DNA of 64,000 bases from Candidatus Saccharibacteria bacterium oral taxon 488 (GTDB lineage Bacteria; Patescibacteriota; Saccharimonadia; Saccharimonadales; Saccharimonadaceae), in the NCBI GenBank assembly GCA_013100825.1, contig CP040001.1:620001-684000 (forward strand), read 5' to 3'. Position 1 is the first letter of the stretch. Every line of letters starts with the position of its first letter. The notes beneath the pieces were generated by a model. That model ran no database searches and was not told the DNA's origin. It was given only the letters and a program-made list of their open reading frames with translations. This document shows positions 1 to 7,346 of this stretch, in pieces. Made by a program: the position numbers and the translations under genes.

Positions 1-562
1 GAGGCAGCCAGGTTGCCGCGTCGCCATCGCCTTTGGCTTGGTTGGCCGGACCGTCAGCAGCCAACAAATTCAGCGGGTCGTTTGCCAATTTTTCTCGTTC
101 CTCACGTGGTAGTTGCTGTGCACCTTTCTGCCACGCATCACTCAACGCCACCACGTGATCGATTTGTACTTTCGACGAGGTCTCTGGCCCGCGCTGAAAC
201 TTGATCGTTCGGCCGGTATACGGGTCACGTAGTGTCCCGGCCAACACGCGACATTTATCGTCAATTTTTGTTTCCGTTAGATCCCGCGCCAAAATTACTT
301 CACGCACCGAGCAGCCACTCATTTTACCCCAACCATCACTAAATTGTTTGCGGCTGTAGCCCGTTTTAGGTGCGCGACCTTTAACCTCTAGTTTAGCTAA
401 CTCCGCTTGAGCGTTTGAATCACCAAATAATTTCCGCTGCATGGACGGCGAAGTCGGCGCGACCCGCGGCTGCTGCAGTTGCACCGCCCACACTACTGCA
501 CCCACCACCGCCATGACAAGCAGTACCATGATTTGCCGACGCCTTATTTTCCCCGTTGCCAT
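1..562 (-). CDS. Secreted or membrane-anchored HNH (DUF1524/GmrSD C-type) endonuclease, 3' end outside window
   Basis: Read on the minus strand from ATG at 562, the frame stays open to the window edge (187 codons). Residues about 1-25 are a basic stretch (MATGKIRRR) followed by a hydrophobic helix, so the protein is exported or anchored in the membrane. The rest matches the secreted DUF1524 HNH family: a GYSR..F...W segment, then CSVREVILARDL, CRVLAGTLRDPYTG, the HNH core QIDHVVALSDAW and LANDPLNLLAADGPANQAKG. These enzymes are non-specific extracellular nucleases, probably used here to scavenge nucleotides from DNA, as expected for a host-dependent bacterium. No Shine-Dalgarno is present, and a TATAAT box lies 7 bases before the ATG. 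It is divergent from the aminopeptidase gene, with only 21 bases between the two start codons. Confidence 0.8.
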   Translation of the reverse strand, partial: MATGKIRRRQIMVLLVMAVVGAVVWAVQLQQPRVAPTSPSMQRKLFGDSNAQAELAKLEVKGRAPKTGYSRKQFSDGWGKMSGCSVREVILARDLTETKIDDKCRVLAGTLRDPYTGRTIKFQRGPETSSKVQIDHVVALSDAWQKGAQQLPREEREKLANDPLNLLAADGPANQAKGDGDAATWLP

Positions 563-569
563 AATCTAT

Positions 570-577
570 ATTATAAT
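570..577. promoter_or_regulatory. Overlapping divergent -10 boxes for two leaderless genes
   Basis: Minus-strand TATAAT (570-575) is 7 bases before ATG 562, and plus-strand TATAAT (572-577) is 6 bases before ATG 584. The two boxes overlap by four base pairs, so polymerase can probably serve only one gene at a time. Confidence 0.6.
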
Positions 578-583
578 GAAAGT

Positions 584-3100
584 ATGAAAACAGTTCCACG
601 CCTACTCGACACCTTTATACCACATCATTACACATTAACTCTCGATCTGACGCACGCTGAAGAAAAAGCGTTTTCTGGCACGGTAATCATTTCTGGCGAG
701 TCAACTAATGAATTAATTTCGCTACACACCAAAGACTTGACCATTCATTCAGCGTTAATTGACGATCAGCCAGCTGAGTTTTCCCATGATGAATTTGATG
801 AGCTGCGCCTATCGCGCCCAGATTTATCCAGCGGCCAGCGCACCGTTCGTGTTGAGTTTTCTGGCACTATCACCGACGCCATGCATGGACTGTATCCGTG
901 CTACTTTACCCACGACGGCGTGAAAAAGCAATTGTTTGCCACCCAATTTGAATCGCACCATGCCCGCGAAGTCTTTCCGTGTGTTGATGAGCCAGCTGCC
1001 AAAGCCACCTATGACGTCACGCTTGTGACTGCTCCGGAACTAACCGTCCTAGGCAACATGCCCGTCGCCAAATCTTCTAAAGACGACGGCGTGCTAACAA
1101 CCACCTTCGCCACCACACCACGGATGAGCAGCTACTTACTGGCTTTCGTTGTCGGCGAACTACACAAGAAAACTGCCCGCACTAAATCTGGCGTCGAGGT
1201 AAATGTCTGGGCCACACCAGCTCAGAGCGAGGAGACCCTAGATTTTGCGCTAGATATCGCCACGCGCTCCATTGATTTTTACGATGAATATTTTGGCGTG
1301 CCATATCCGCTGCCAAAATCCGATCACGTAGCGCTGCCAGATTTCTCTTCGGGCGCCATGGAAAACTGGGGACTCATCACCTACCGCGAAAGTTGCCTGC
1401 TGGCTGATCCGAAATTAACGCCGGAATCGTCCAAACGCTTTATCGCCACCGTCATCTCTCACGAACTCAGCCACCAGTGGTTTGGTAATTTGGTGACCAT
1501 GCAGTGGTGGAATGACCTGTGGCTGAACGAAAGTTTCGCTAACATGATGGAATACGTGGCGATCGACGCACTACACCCTGAGTGGCGGATGTGGGAGGAA
1601 TTTGCGACAAGCGAGGTCACCGCGGCACTGCGGCGCGATAGCCTGGACGGTGTCCAGCCAGTGCAGGCCGACGTTAATCATCCGGATGAGATCAGCACGT
1701 TGTTTGACCCAGCAATTGTCTATGCAAAGGGCGGGCGTCTACTGGTGATGGTACGGCGGCTGATCGGCGAGGAGGCGTTTCGTGCAGGGCTGAAGTCATA
1801 TTTTGAAAAATTTGCTTACCAAAACACTGTTGGTAATGATTTATGGCAGGAGCTAGAAACCGCCAGCGAACAGCCGATTGTTGACTTGATGAACACTTGG
1901 ATTTCGCAGCCAGGTTTGCCGATTGTACAGGTCGAGCAAGATAGTTCTGATAGACAACCTACCGCCACCCTGCGCCAGGAACGCTTTTTCATCGGTGATC
2001 ATCAGCCGTCCGACGTCCTGTGGCCGATTCCGCTGTTCGCCAATCAGCCGCTTGATGATATTCTGACCGAGCGCGAGAAAACATTTACGATAAATAGCGA
2101 CGTTCGACTGAACTGCGGACTGAACGGACATTTCGTAACGCATTACGACTCAGTAATGCGAGACCGATTGATCGAAAAGGCGGCAGAATTACCGACATTA
2201 GATAAAATTTGCTTACTGCAAGACATGACACTGCTAACACGGGCTGGACGAGAAAGTTCGGCGGCGCTGCTACCGCTGGCACGCGTTTTTCAGCACGAGA
2301 CCAATGAGAAGGTTTTTAGTATGGCGGCCGGTGCGCTGGCGGAATTACGGAAATTTGTTGACGATAACGAAGCAGGACGTGCTCGGCTAAAGCAGATTTC
2401 TGCTGAATTTGCCCACGATACCTTCATGGAACTTGGCTGGGATAAACGGAGCGGCGAGTCTGATGATGATCACGAGCGGCGCACGGCAGCGCTGGGTTTG
2501 ATGTTATATGGTGAGGATTCAGTAGCGCTCACGGAGGCCAAACGACGCTTTGACGAAACCGACCCAGATGATTTACCAGCTGAGATTCGCCCGCTGATCA
2601 TCAACGCCAATGTCAGACAGTTTGAGACGCCAGAAATGATTGACAAGCTTTTTACGATATATCAGAATACGCCGTCAGCCGACCTGCAGGTTGATATCGC
2701 ACTAAGCTTGACCTCGACGAAGAATCCAGCAACTACCGAGCAAATTTTAACAGCGATCAAGGATACTACTATCATACGTCCACAAGATGCCAGCCGCTGG
2801 TTTATTTATCTGATCCGTACGCGGGAAAACCGGCAAATTGCTTGGAATTGGCTGAAAGAAAATTGGTCGTGGGTGAAAGATACCTTTGGCGGCGATAAAA
2901 GCTACGATACTTTTATCCGCTACGCCGCCAGCGCTCTGTTGACCCGTGATGAGCTAAACGATTTCACCGAATTTACCACGCCGCTGCGCGCCGAACCAGC
3001 CCTGACCCGCACCATTGATCTGGGCATCCGCGAAATCGCTGGCAGAGTAGCACTGATTGAGCGGGATCAGGCCGCGGTTATTGATGCGCTTAATAAGTAA
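584..3100 (+). CDS. pepN: M1 family zinc aminopeptidase (aminopeptidase N-like)
   Basis: An 838-residue protein of the M1 gluzincin family, which removes N-terminal residues from peptides. The substrate-anchoring GAMEN motif is at residues 257-261, and the zinc motif HELSH is at 293-297 with the third ligand Glu about 19 residues on in NESFA (HEXXH-x18-E). The N-terminal beta-sandwich precedes it, and a long helical C-terminal ERAP1-like domain follows. There is no signal peptide, so it is cytoplasmic. An open frame extends further 5' (to 479), but I chose ATG 584 because TATAAT sits 6 bases before it and homologues start near here. It lets an amino-acid auxotroph recycle imported peptides. 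Confidence 0.93.
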   Translation: MKTVPRLLDTFIPHHYTLTLDLTHAEEKAFSGTVIISGESTNELISLHTKDLTIHSALIDDQPAEFSHDEFDELRLSRPDLSSGQRTVRVEFSGTITDAMHGLYPCYFTHDGVKKQLFATQFESHHAREVFPCVDEPAAKATYDVTLVTAPELTVLGNMPVAKSSKDDGVLTTTFATTPRMSSYLLAFVVGELHKKTARTKSGVEVNVWATPAQSEETLDFALDIATRSIDFYDEYFGVPYPLPKSDHVALPDFSSGAMENWGLITYRESCLLADPKLTPESSKRFIATVISHELSHQWFGNLVTMQWWNDLWLNESFANMMEYVAIDALHPEWRMWEEFATSEVTAALRRDSLDGVQPVQADVNHPDEISTLFDPAIVYAKGGRLLVMVRRLIGEEAFRAGLKSYFEKFAYQNTVGNDLWQELETASEQPIVDLMNTWISQPGLPIVQVEQDSSDRQPTATLRQERFFIGDHQPSDVLWPIPLFANQPLDDILTEREKTFTINSDVRLNCGLNGHFVTHYDSVMRDRLIEKAAELPTLDKICLLQDMTLLTRAGRESSAALLPLARVFQHETNEKVFSMAAGALAELRKFVDDNEAGRARLKQISAEFAHDTFMELGWDKRSGESDDDHERRTAALGLMLYGEDSVALTEAKRRFDETDPDDLPAEIRPLIINANVRQFETPEMIDKLFTIYQNTPSADLQVDIALSLTSTKNPATTEQILTAIKDTTIIRPQDASRWFIYLIRTRENRQIAWNWLKENWSWVKDTFGGDKSYDTFIRYAASALLTRDELNDFTEFTTPLRAEPALTRTIDLGIREIAGRVALIERDQAAVIDALNK

Positions 3101-3122
3101 TGTGAGTTATACGCTTTTACTA

Positions 3123-3151
3123 TTGACTTATGTAATATCAAGTGGTATAAT
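3123..3151 (+). promoter_or_regulatory. Sigma-70 type promoter
   Basis: TTGACT at 3123-3128, a 17-base spacer, and TATAAT at 3146-3151. Transcription would start near 3158, giving a leader of about 70 bases for the lipoprotein gene at 3231. Confidence 0.75.
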
Positions 3152-3230
3152 CACGGATAAACATTTAGTCACACTGAGTGGAGTTGGCACGTGTTTGAGG
3201 TAATAAATTAACTCAATTTAAGGAGATTCT

Positions 3231-3746
3231 ATGGGAAATCACAACACTATTGGTAGCCAGGGAGACCGGAGAGATACACTACACCAAATAGCTGACACCG
3301 CGCGTAGGCTGGGGCAAAAGGCCGTGGCTTGGGCTTTAATGGCTGGCACAGCCGCATTTGGAGTCGTAGGCTGCTCAGGGAAGAGAACCACCGAACACAA
3401 GACTGTCTCCGTGGCTTGCGGCCACGATTCGTTAGCAGTACCGCAGATTGAGAGTGCTGAAACTTACGAATATAATATAACTAGAGAGCCAAGGCTCGGA
3501 GTAGTTACTGTTGGTTGCCCCGGCGGCGGCAATGTCATAGTTACTGGTATAAATGAACCAAGCAGTAATCCTACGCCAAGGGGTGAGCTATTTCCACATA
3601 CTCTTGAGATAACCGCCCTTTGCTCACGAGGCGACACAGGCTTCAAAACACGCGTTATCGACACGCCAGCCGGCAACAATATATTTGAAGCCACCATAGA
3701 AGACTGTTCCATCGAAAGTGCAGTAATCAACCGAGACCCTAACTAA
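3231..3746 (+). CDS. Hypothetical lipoprotein
   Basis: A 171-residue protein of unknown function. A long basic N-terminal region of about 35 residues leads into a hydrophobic stretch (AVAWALMAGTAAFGVVGC) ending in a plausible lipobox (VVGC), so Cys48 may be lipidated. The mature part contains three further Cys residues and no recognised domain. A strong Shine-Dalgarno (AAGGAG) precedes the ATG, and a consensus promoter lies 80 bases upstream. It stands alone, convergent with the RNase HII fusion gene. Confidence 0.65.
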   Translation: MGNHNTIGSQGDRRDTLHQIADTARRLGQKAVAWALMAGTAAFGVVGCSGKRTTEHKTVSVACGHDSLAVPQIESAETYEYNITREPRLGVVTVGCPGGGNVIVTGINEPSSNPTPRGELFPHTLEITALCSRGDTGFKTRVIDTPAGNNIFEATIEDCSIESAVINRDPN

Positions 3747-3769
3747 CGACACATCGCCAAATTTATACC

Positions 3770-4897
3770 CTACACCACTAGGCATTCGGCGTTGTAATCC
3801 CTGTCGACAGCTATAGCTAACATCCGCATATCACGCCCCTCGTGTTGCGGATGTTTTATCATAAATAGCTCAGCTGCAAAGCGCATTTGTCGCTGTTTTT
3901 TGTTGGTAATCGCCGCCAAGCCATCACCATATCTGGAATTCTTGCGATATTTGACTTCGGTGAAATACAGCACATCGTCTTTTATGCTGACGATGTCAAT
4001 CTCGCAGTACCGCGTCCGCCAGTTGCGGGCAATAATCTCATGACCATCAGTCGTCAGCCAATCTGCGGCGGCTTGCTCACCCCTATCCCCAATTTGGCGA
4101 GTTGTTGCTAATTTTTCCGTTTCTGGAGCGGTATTTGGTACATCGATTTGCATAACATCTTCGGTGTCTACAAAATCGACTGGAGTGATATCCTCGGAAA
4201 AAATTTGGGCAACTTTACGTGGGTCCCGAATTATTTTCTGAGGATATCCGACAGGCGACTCATTCGGTAGAGCACTTGACTTTTTCTGGTGCAGATTCTG
4301 TGACTTCATGCTACCCACATACTTTTGTAGCGGCGCAAAGCTCAACCGATGCAGCGGCGTCACACCCAGCCGCTCAATCGCCGCCTGGTGCTTGGCCACG
4401 CCATAGCCAGCATTTGACGCGAAGCCATACCCCGGATAGACCACGTCTTGCTCAGCCATAAACTGGTCACGCGCTACTTTGGCGATAATCGACGCCGCCG
4501 ACACGCCGGGGATCAAACCATCGGCCTTGGCCATCACCGTCACGTATCGCTCCAGTGCCGTATCCGCCAAAAAATTAACCGTCCCGTCAATGATAATTTC
4601 ATCAAACGCCACATTATTCGCTTTACACTGCGACTGAATTTGCTTCACCGCCCGCCGCGTCGCCAGCCGTAATGCCTGGCTCATGCCAACGTCGTCCAAT
4701 TCACTGGCACTCACCCAGCCTAGCGCCCAGGCAGCCGCCTGCTCACGAATTACCTCGTCCAGCGTCTCGCGGCGTTTTTTAGTCAACTTTTTACTATCAT
4801 CCAAACCCTCAATCTCGGCACCGCCCAAAATCACCGCACCGACCACCAGCGGCCCCGCCCATGGCCCGCGTCCAACTTCATCAATGCCGAGAATCAT
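3770..4897 (-). CDS. rnhB: Fusion protein: ribonuclease HII + YraN/UPF0102 nuclease-like domain
   Basis: A 375-residue protein made of two domains usually encoded by separate, often adjacent genes. Residues 1 to about 200 are RNase HII, which cuts the RNA strand of RNA-DNA hybrids and misincorporated ribonucleotides: GIDEVGRGPWAGPLV carries the first Asp-Glu pair, with DDSKKL, a later IDG and the GVSAASIIAKVARD block. After a linker of roughly 60 residues, residues about 265-375 are a YraN (UPF0102) restriction-endonuclease-fold domain: GDRGEQAAADWL, the CEIDIVSI acidic site, and FTEVKYR. The start codon overlaps the end of the upstream VanZ-like gene by 17 bases, which suggests translational coupling. 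YraN itself has no firmly established function. Confidence 0.9.
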   Translation of the reverse strand: MILGIDEVGRGPWAGPLVVGAVILGGAEIEGLDDSKKLTKKRRETLDEVIREQAAAWALGWVSASELDDVGMSQALRLATRRAVKQIQSQCKANNVAFDEIIIDGTVNFLADTALERYVTVMAKADGLIPGVSAASIIAKVARDQFMAEQDVVYPGYGFASNAGYGVAKHQAAIERLGVTPLHRLSFAPLQKYVGSMKSQNLHQKKSSALPNESPVGYPQKIIRDPRKVAQIFSEDITPVDFVDTEDVMQIDVPNTAPETEKLATTRQIGDRGEQAAADWLTTDGHEIIARNWRTRYCEIDIVSIKDDVLYFTEVKYRKNSRYGDGLAAITNKKQRQMRFAAELFMIKHPQHEGRDMRMLAIAVDRDYNAECLVV

Positions 4898-5378
4898 GCG
4901 CGTGCTGGCCCTTTTTTGCCGCTAATCTTACGACCACCCAACCAAGCCACACCGCCGCCGTGCCCAATGTGTTCGCCAAGATATCCCAATTGGTATCGTC
5001 TAACGTGATGTGCGCCAAACCAACCTTGACCATAAATAATTCCGCCAGTTCATTGATACAGCCCAGCGCCGACACCAACGCAAACACCGAGAACGCCATC
5101 ACCAACCAGTGCGCCCGCCAGCGTGTCGCCAGCACCAAATATACCCACACTAGTCCCGTAAACAACCCGCCGCCCACGAAATGCGTCGTAAAACTGGTGT
5201 CTCGCCCCTCAATGAGCGGCGACGGCAAATACCACGAGATGAAGAATAACACACAGGCAAGGTATAACAACCAGCGATACTTCTTTTCGTTGGTGAAGCC
5301 ATGGCGGCGCAACACATATGGCACTGCACACGCCAAAGCCACCGGAACAAACACAGAGATATAGTGAAAGATCGACAT
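4881..5378 (-). CDS. VanZ-like membrane protein
   Basis: A 165-residue integral membrane protein with about four transmembrane helices (near residues 5-20, 36-52, 68-85, 95-112 and a last one near 138-155). The ELAELF...DDTNWDILANTLG segment, with its conserved acidic and Asn residues, fits the VanZ-like superfamily of small membrane proteins. The function is unknown; VanZ itself gives low-level teicoplanin resistance. The gene is probably leaderless: TATAAT at 5385-5390 lies 6 bases before the ATG. It is transcribed with the rnhB-yraN fusion. Confidence 0.6.
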   Translation of the reverse strand: MSIFHYISVFVPVALACAVPYVLRRHGFTNEKKYRWLLYLACVLFFISWYLPSPLIEGRDTSFTTHFVGGGLFTGLVWVYLVLATRWRAHWLVMAFSVFALVSALGCINELAELFMVKVGLAHITLDDTNWDILANTLGTAAVWLGWVVVRLAAKKGQHAHDSRH

Positions 5379-5384
5379 ATTGGC

Positions 5385-5390
5385 ATTATA
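5385..5390 (-). promoter_or_regulatory. -10 box, leaderless VanZ-like gene
   Basis: TATAAT on the minus strand, 6 bases before ATG 5378. No Shine-Dalgarno. Confidence 0.6.
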
Positions 5391-5394
5391 CCAT

Positions 5395-5420
5395 GAGAAA
5401 ACCGCCCCCAGAGAGAGCGG
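5395..5420 (-). terminator. Rho-independent terminator after rplS
   Basis: Minus-strand stem CCGCTC/GGGCGG (one G-T pair) followed by TTTTCTC. It ends the L19 transcript just upstream of the VanZ-like gene's promoter. Confidence 0.6.
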
Positions 5421-5440
5421 CCTATGTGTCTCAAAACTAA

Positions 5441-5962
5441 TTACGCTTCTTTGTGGCGAGCTGCGACCTCGGCAGCCTTGGCGTCAAGTTCTGCCTGAGC
5501 AGCGTCTTTTTCGGCTTGCTTGGCAGCGGCAGCCTGTGCGGCCTCCTCTTTCAAGCGTTCAGCTTCTGCTTCAGCCTTGGCGTCATGCACGTTGTTGACA
5601 GCTACGCGGTCAAAGTTTTTGGCAGTCAAGCGAGCTGATTTACCAGAGCGCTTACGCAAGAAGCTGAGGAACTTGCGGCGAACCTTAGCGCGGCGGACAA
5701 TTTCCACTTTCTCGATCAGCGGGCTGTGCAGCAAGAATGATTTTTCCACACCAACACCTGAAGCAATTTTACGAACGGTGATGCGTGAGGTGTGTGACTG
5801 TTTGTTGTCGGTGCGAATAACCACACCTTCAAACATCTGGATACGCTCTTTGTTGCCTTCCTTAATTTTCTGGTACACACGCACGGTGTCACCACTGCGG
5901 ACATCAACAACTGCTTGCTTTTTCTGTGCTTGATTGACTTTGTTGATTAGTTCAAAACTCAT
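5441..5962 (-). CDS. rplS: 50S ribosomal protein L19 with C-terminal extension
   Basis: L19 sits at the 30S/50S interface. Residues 1 to about 118 are the normal protein (RSGDTVRVYQKIKEG, RIQMFEGVVI, TVRKIASGVGVEKSF, HSPLIEKVEIVRRAKVRR). It then continues for about 55 residues in an Ala/Glu/Lys-rich helix-forming tail that most L19 proteins lack (173 residues in total against about 115). The ATG is preceded by AGAGGAAA. The gene is monocistronic, with a terminator 20 bases after the stop. Confidence 0.95.
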   Translation of the reverse strand: MSFELINKVNQAQKKQAVVDVRSGDTVRVYQKIKEGNKERIQMFEGVVIRTDNKQSHTSRITVRKIASGVGVEKSFLLHSPLIEKVEIVRRAKVRRKFLSFLRKRSGKSARLTAKNFDRVAVNNVHDAKAEAEAERLKEEAAQAAAAKQAEKDAAQAELDAKAAEVAARHKEA

Positions 5963-6125
5963 ACTGTTTTCCTCTGTTTCGGGATCTTAACAGCTGGCCA
6001 TATAGTTGTATCCCTATAGCTCCACACTGAAAGACTCGATATTTAATGTCACCGATACAATTAGTTATCAATTCTAGCACAATTACCCAAAGATAGCAAC
6101 TCCTGAAAACTTCACCAAACTGCGC

Positions 6126-6131
6126 TATAAT
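6126..6131 (+). promoter_or_regulatory. -10 box, leaderless malic enzyme gene
   Basis: TATAAT, 7 bases before ATG 6139. No Shine-Dalgarno. Confidence 0.6.
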
Positions 6132-6138
6132 TGACCGC

Positions 6139-7272
6139 ATGGATTACAATACACTAGCACTTGAATTACACAAGAAATATAAGGGTAAAATTACTACCAG
6201 CTTGCGCGACCAGGAGAAACTGGACCGTGACAAATTAAGCGCCTATTACAGCCCAGGCGTGGGTGCGGTCAGCCAGGCGATTGCCGAAAACCCAGCGGAT
6301 TTACCAAAGTACACCTGGACGAATAATCTAGTCGGCGTGATTTCTGACGGCTCAGCGATTTTAGGCTTGGGCGATTTGGGACCGAAAGCCGCCATGCCGG
6401 TGATGGAAGGCAAGGCGCTGCTGTTCAAGCATTTCGCTAATGTCGACGCTGTGCCGGTTGTACTGGACGTTCACCAACCAGAAGAAATTATTGCCACGAT
6501 CAAGGCAATCGCACCGAGCTTTGGGGCGATTAACCTGGAAGACATCGCCGCACCAAAATGTTTTGAGATTGAAGAGCGCCTGAAGGCTGAGCTGGACATC
6601 CCCGTGTTTCATGACGACCAACATGGTACAGCGATAGTGGTGTTGGCGGGGCTGATCAATGCCGCGAAATTGACGAGACGAAATTTGGCAGACTGTAAAT
6701 TTGTAGTCATTGGCGCGGGCGCAGCCGGTACGGCCATCATCAAATTATTGCACTTATACGGCGCGAGGAACATCATGGCAGTAGATAGCCGCGGCATTGT
6801 TGGTGCGTCTCGCACTGATTTGAATGCGGAAAAAACTGCACTGTTAGAATACGTCGACGCTTCACAATCCGGCTCCATTGACGACGCCATCACCGATGCT
6901 GACGTGTTTATTGGTGTGTCGCGCGCTGGGCTGCTCACACCTGAATTGGTACAGAAAATGGCCGAGGATCCAATCATCTTTGCCCTGGCAAACCCGGTAC
7001 CAGAAATCATGCCAGACGTCGCCCGAGAGGCGGGCGTAGCAGTCATCGCTACTGGCCGCAGCGATTTTCCAAACCAAATTAATAATTCCCTGGCCTTCCC
7101 AGGTATCTTCCGCGGGGCGCTCGATCATGGTGTGAAAAAAATCACCGACCAGCACAAACTCGCAGCAGCCAAAGCACTGGCGGCACTAGTTGAAAACCCA
7201 ACGGCCGATGAAGTCATTCCTTCGCCATTTGATGAGCGAGTGCCGTCAACCGTCGCTCGTGTTATCACATAA
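6139..7272 (+). CDS. NAD(P)-dependent malic enzyme
   Basis: A 377-residue short bacterial/archaeal-type malic enzyme that oxidatively decarboxylates malate to pyruvate. Visible signatures are the YYSPGVGAVS catalytic Tyr region, SDGSAILGLGDLGPKAAMPVMEGK, the metal-binding LEDIAAPKCFEIEE and FHDDQHGTA, and the Rossmann motif VVIGAGAAGTA. ALANPVPEIMPDVA and ATGRSDFPNQINNSLAFPG complete the family pattern. There is no phosphotransacetylase fusion. Together with the L-lactate dehydrogenase at 12.1 kb it suggests pyruvate-centred fermentation. Cofactor preference cannot be read from the sequence. The mRNA is probably leaderless. Confidence 0.92.
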   Translation: MDYNTLALELHKKYKGKITTSLRDQEKLDRDKLSAYYSPGVGAVSQAIAENPADLPKYTWTNNLVGVISDGSAILGLGDLGPKAAMPVMEGKALLFKHFANVDAVPVVLDVHQPEEIIATIKAIAPSFGAINLEDIAAPKCFEIEERLKAELDIPVFHDDQHGTAIVVLAGLINAAKLTRRNLADCKFVVIGAGAAGTAIIKLLHLYGARNIMAVDSRGIVGASRTDLNAEKTALLEYVDASQSGSIDDAITDADVFIGVSRAGLLTPELVQKMAEDPIIFALANPVPEIMPDVAREAGVAVIATGRSDFPNQINNSLAFPGIFRGALDHGVKKITDQHKLAAAKALAALVENPTADEVIPSPFDERVPSTVARVIT

Positions 7273-7346
7273 CCCTATTCGCATATGCTAACAATCATAA
7301 TGGAAACCGTCGGAGTGATGGCCTTAGCGTGGCTTTTTGATGTCCA

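Noticed and set aside
4861-5364. Plus-strand open frame opposite the VanZ-like gene
   Set aside because: No ribosome site, low-complexity Asn/Thr composition; the minus-strand frame has transmembrane pattern and promoter.
5520-5933. Plus-strand open frame opposite rplS
   Set aside because: Antisense shadow of a clear ribosomal protein gene.
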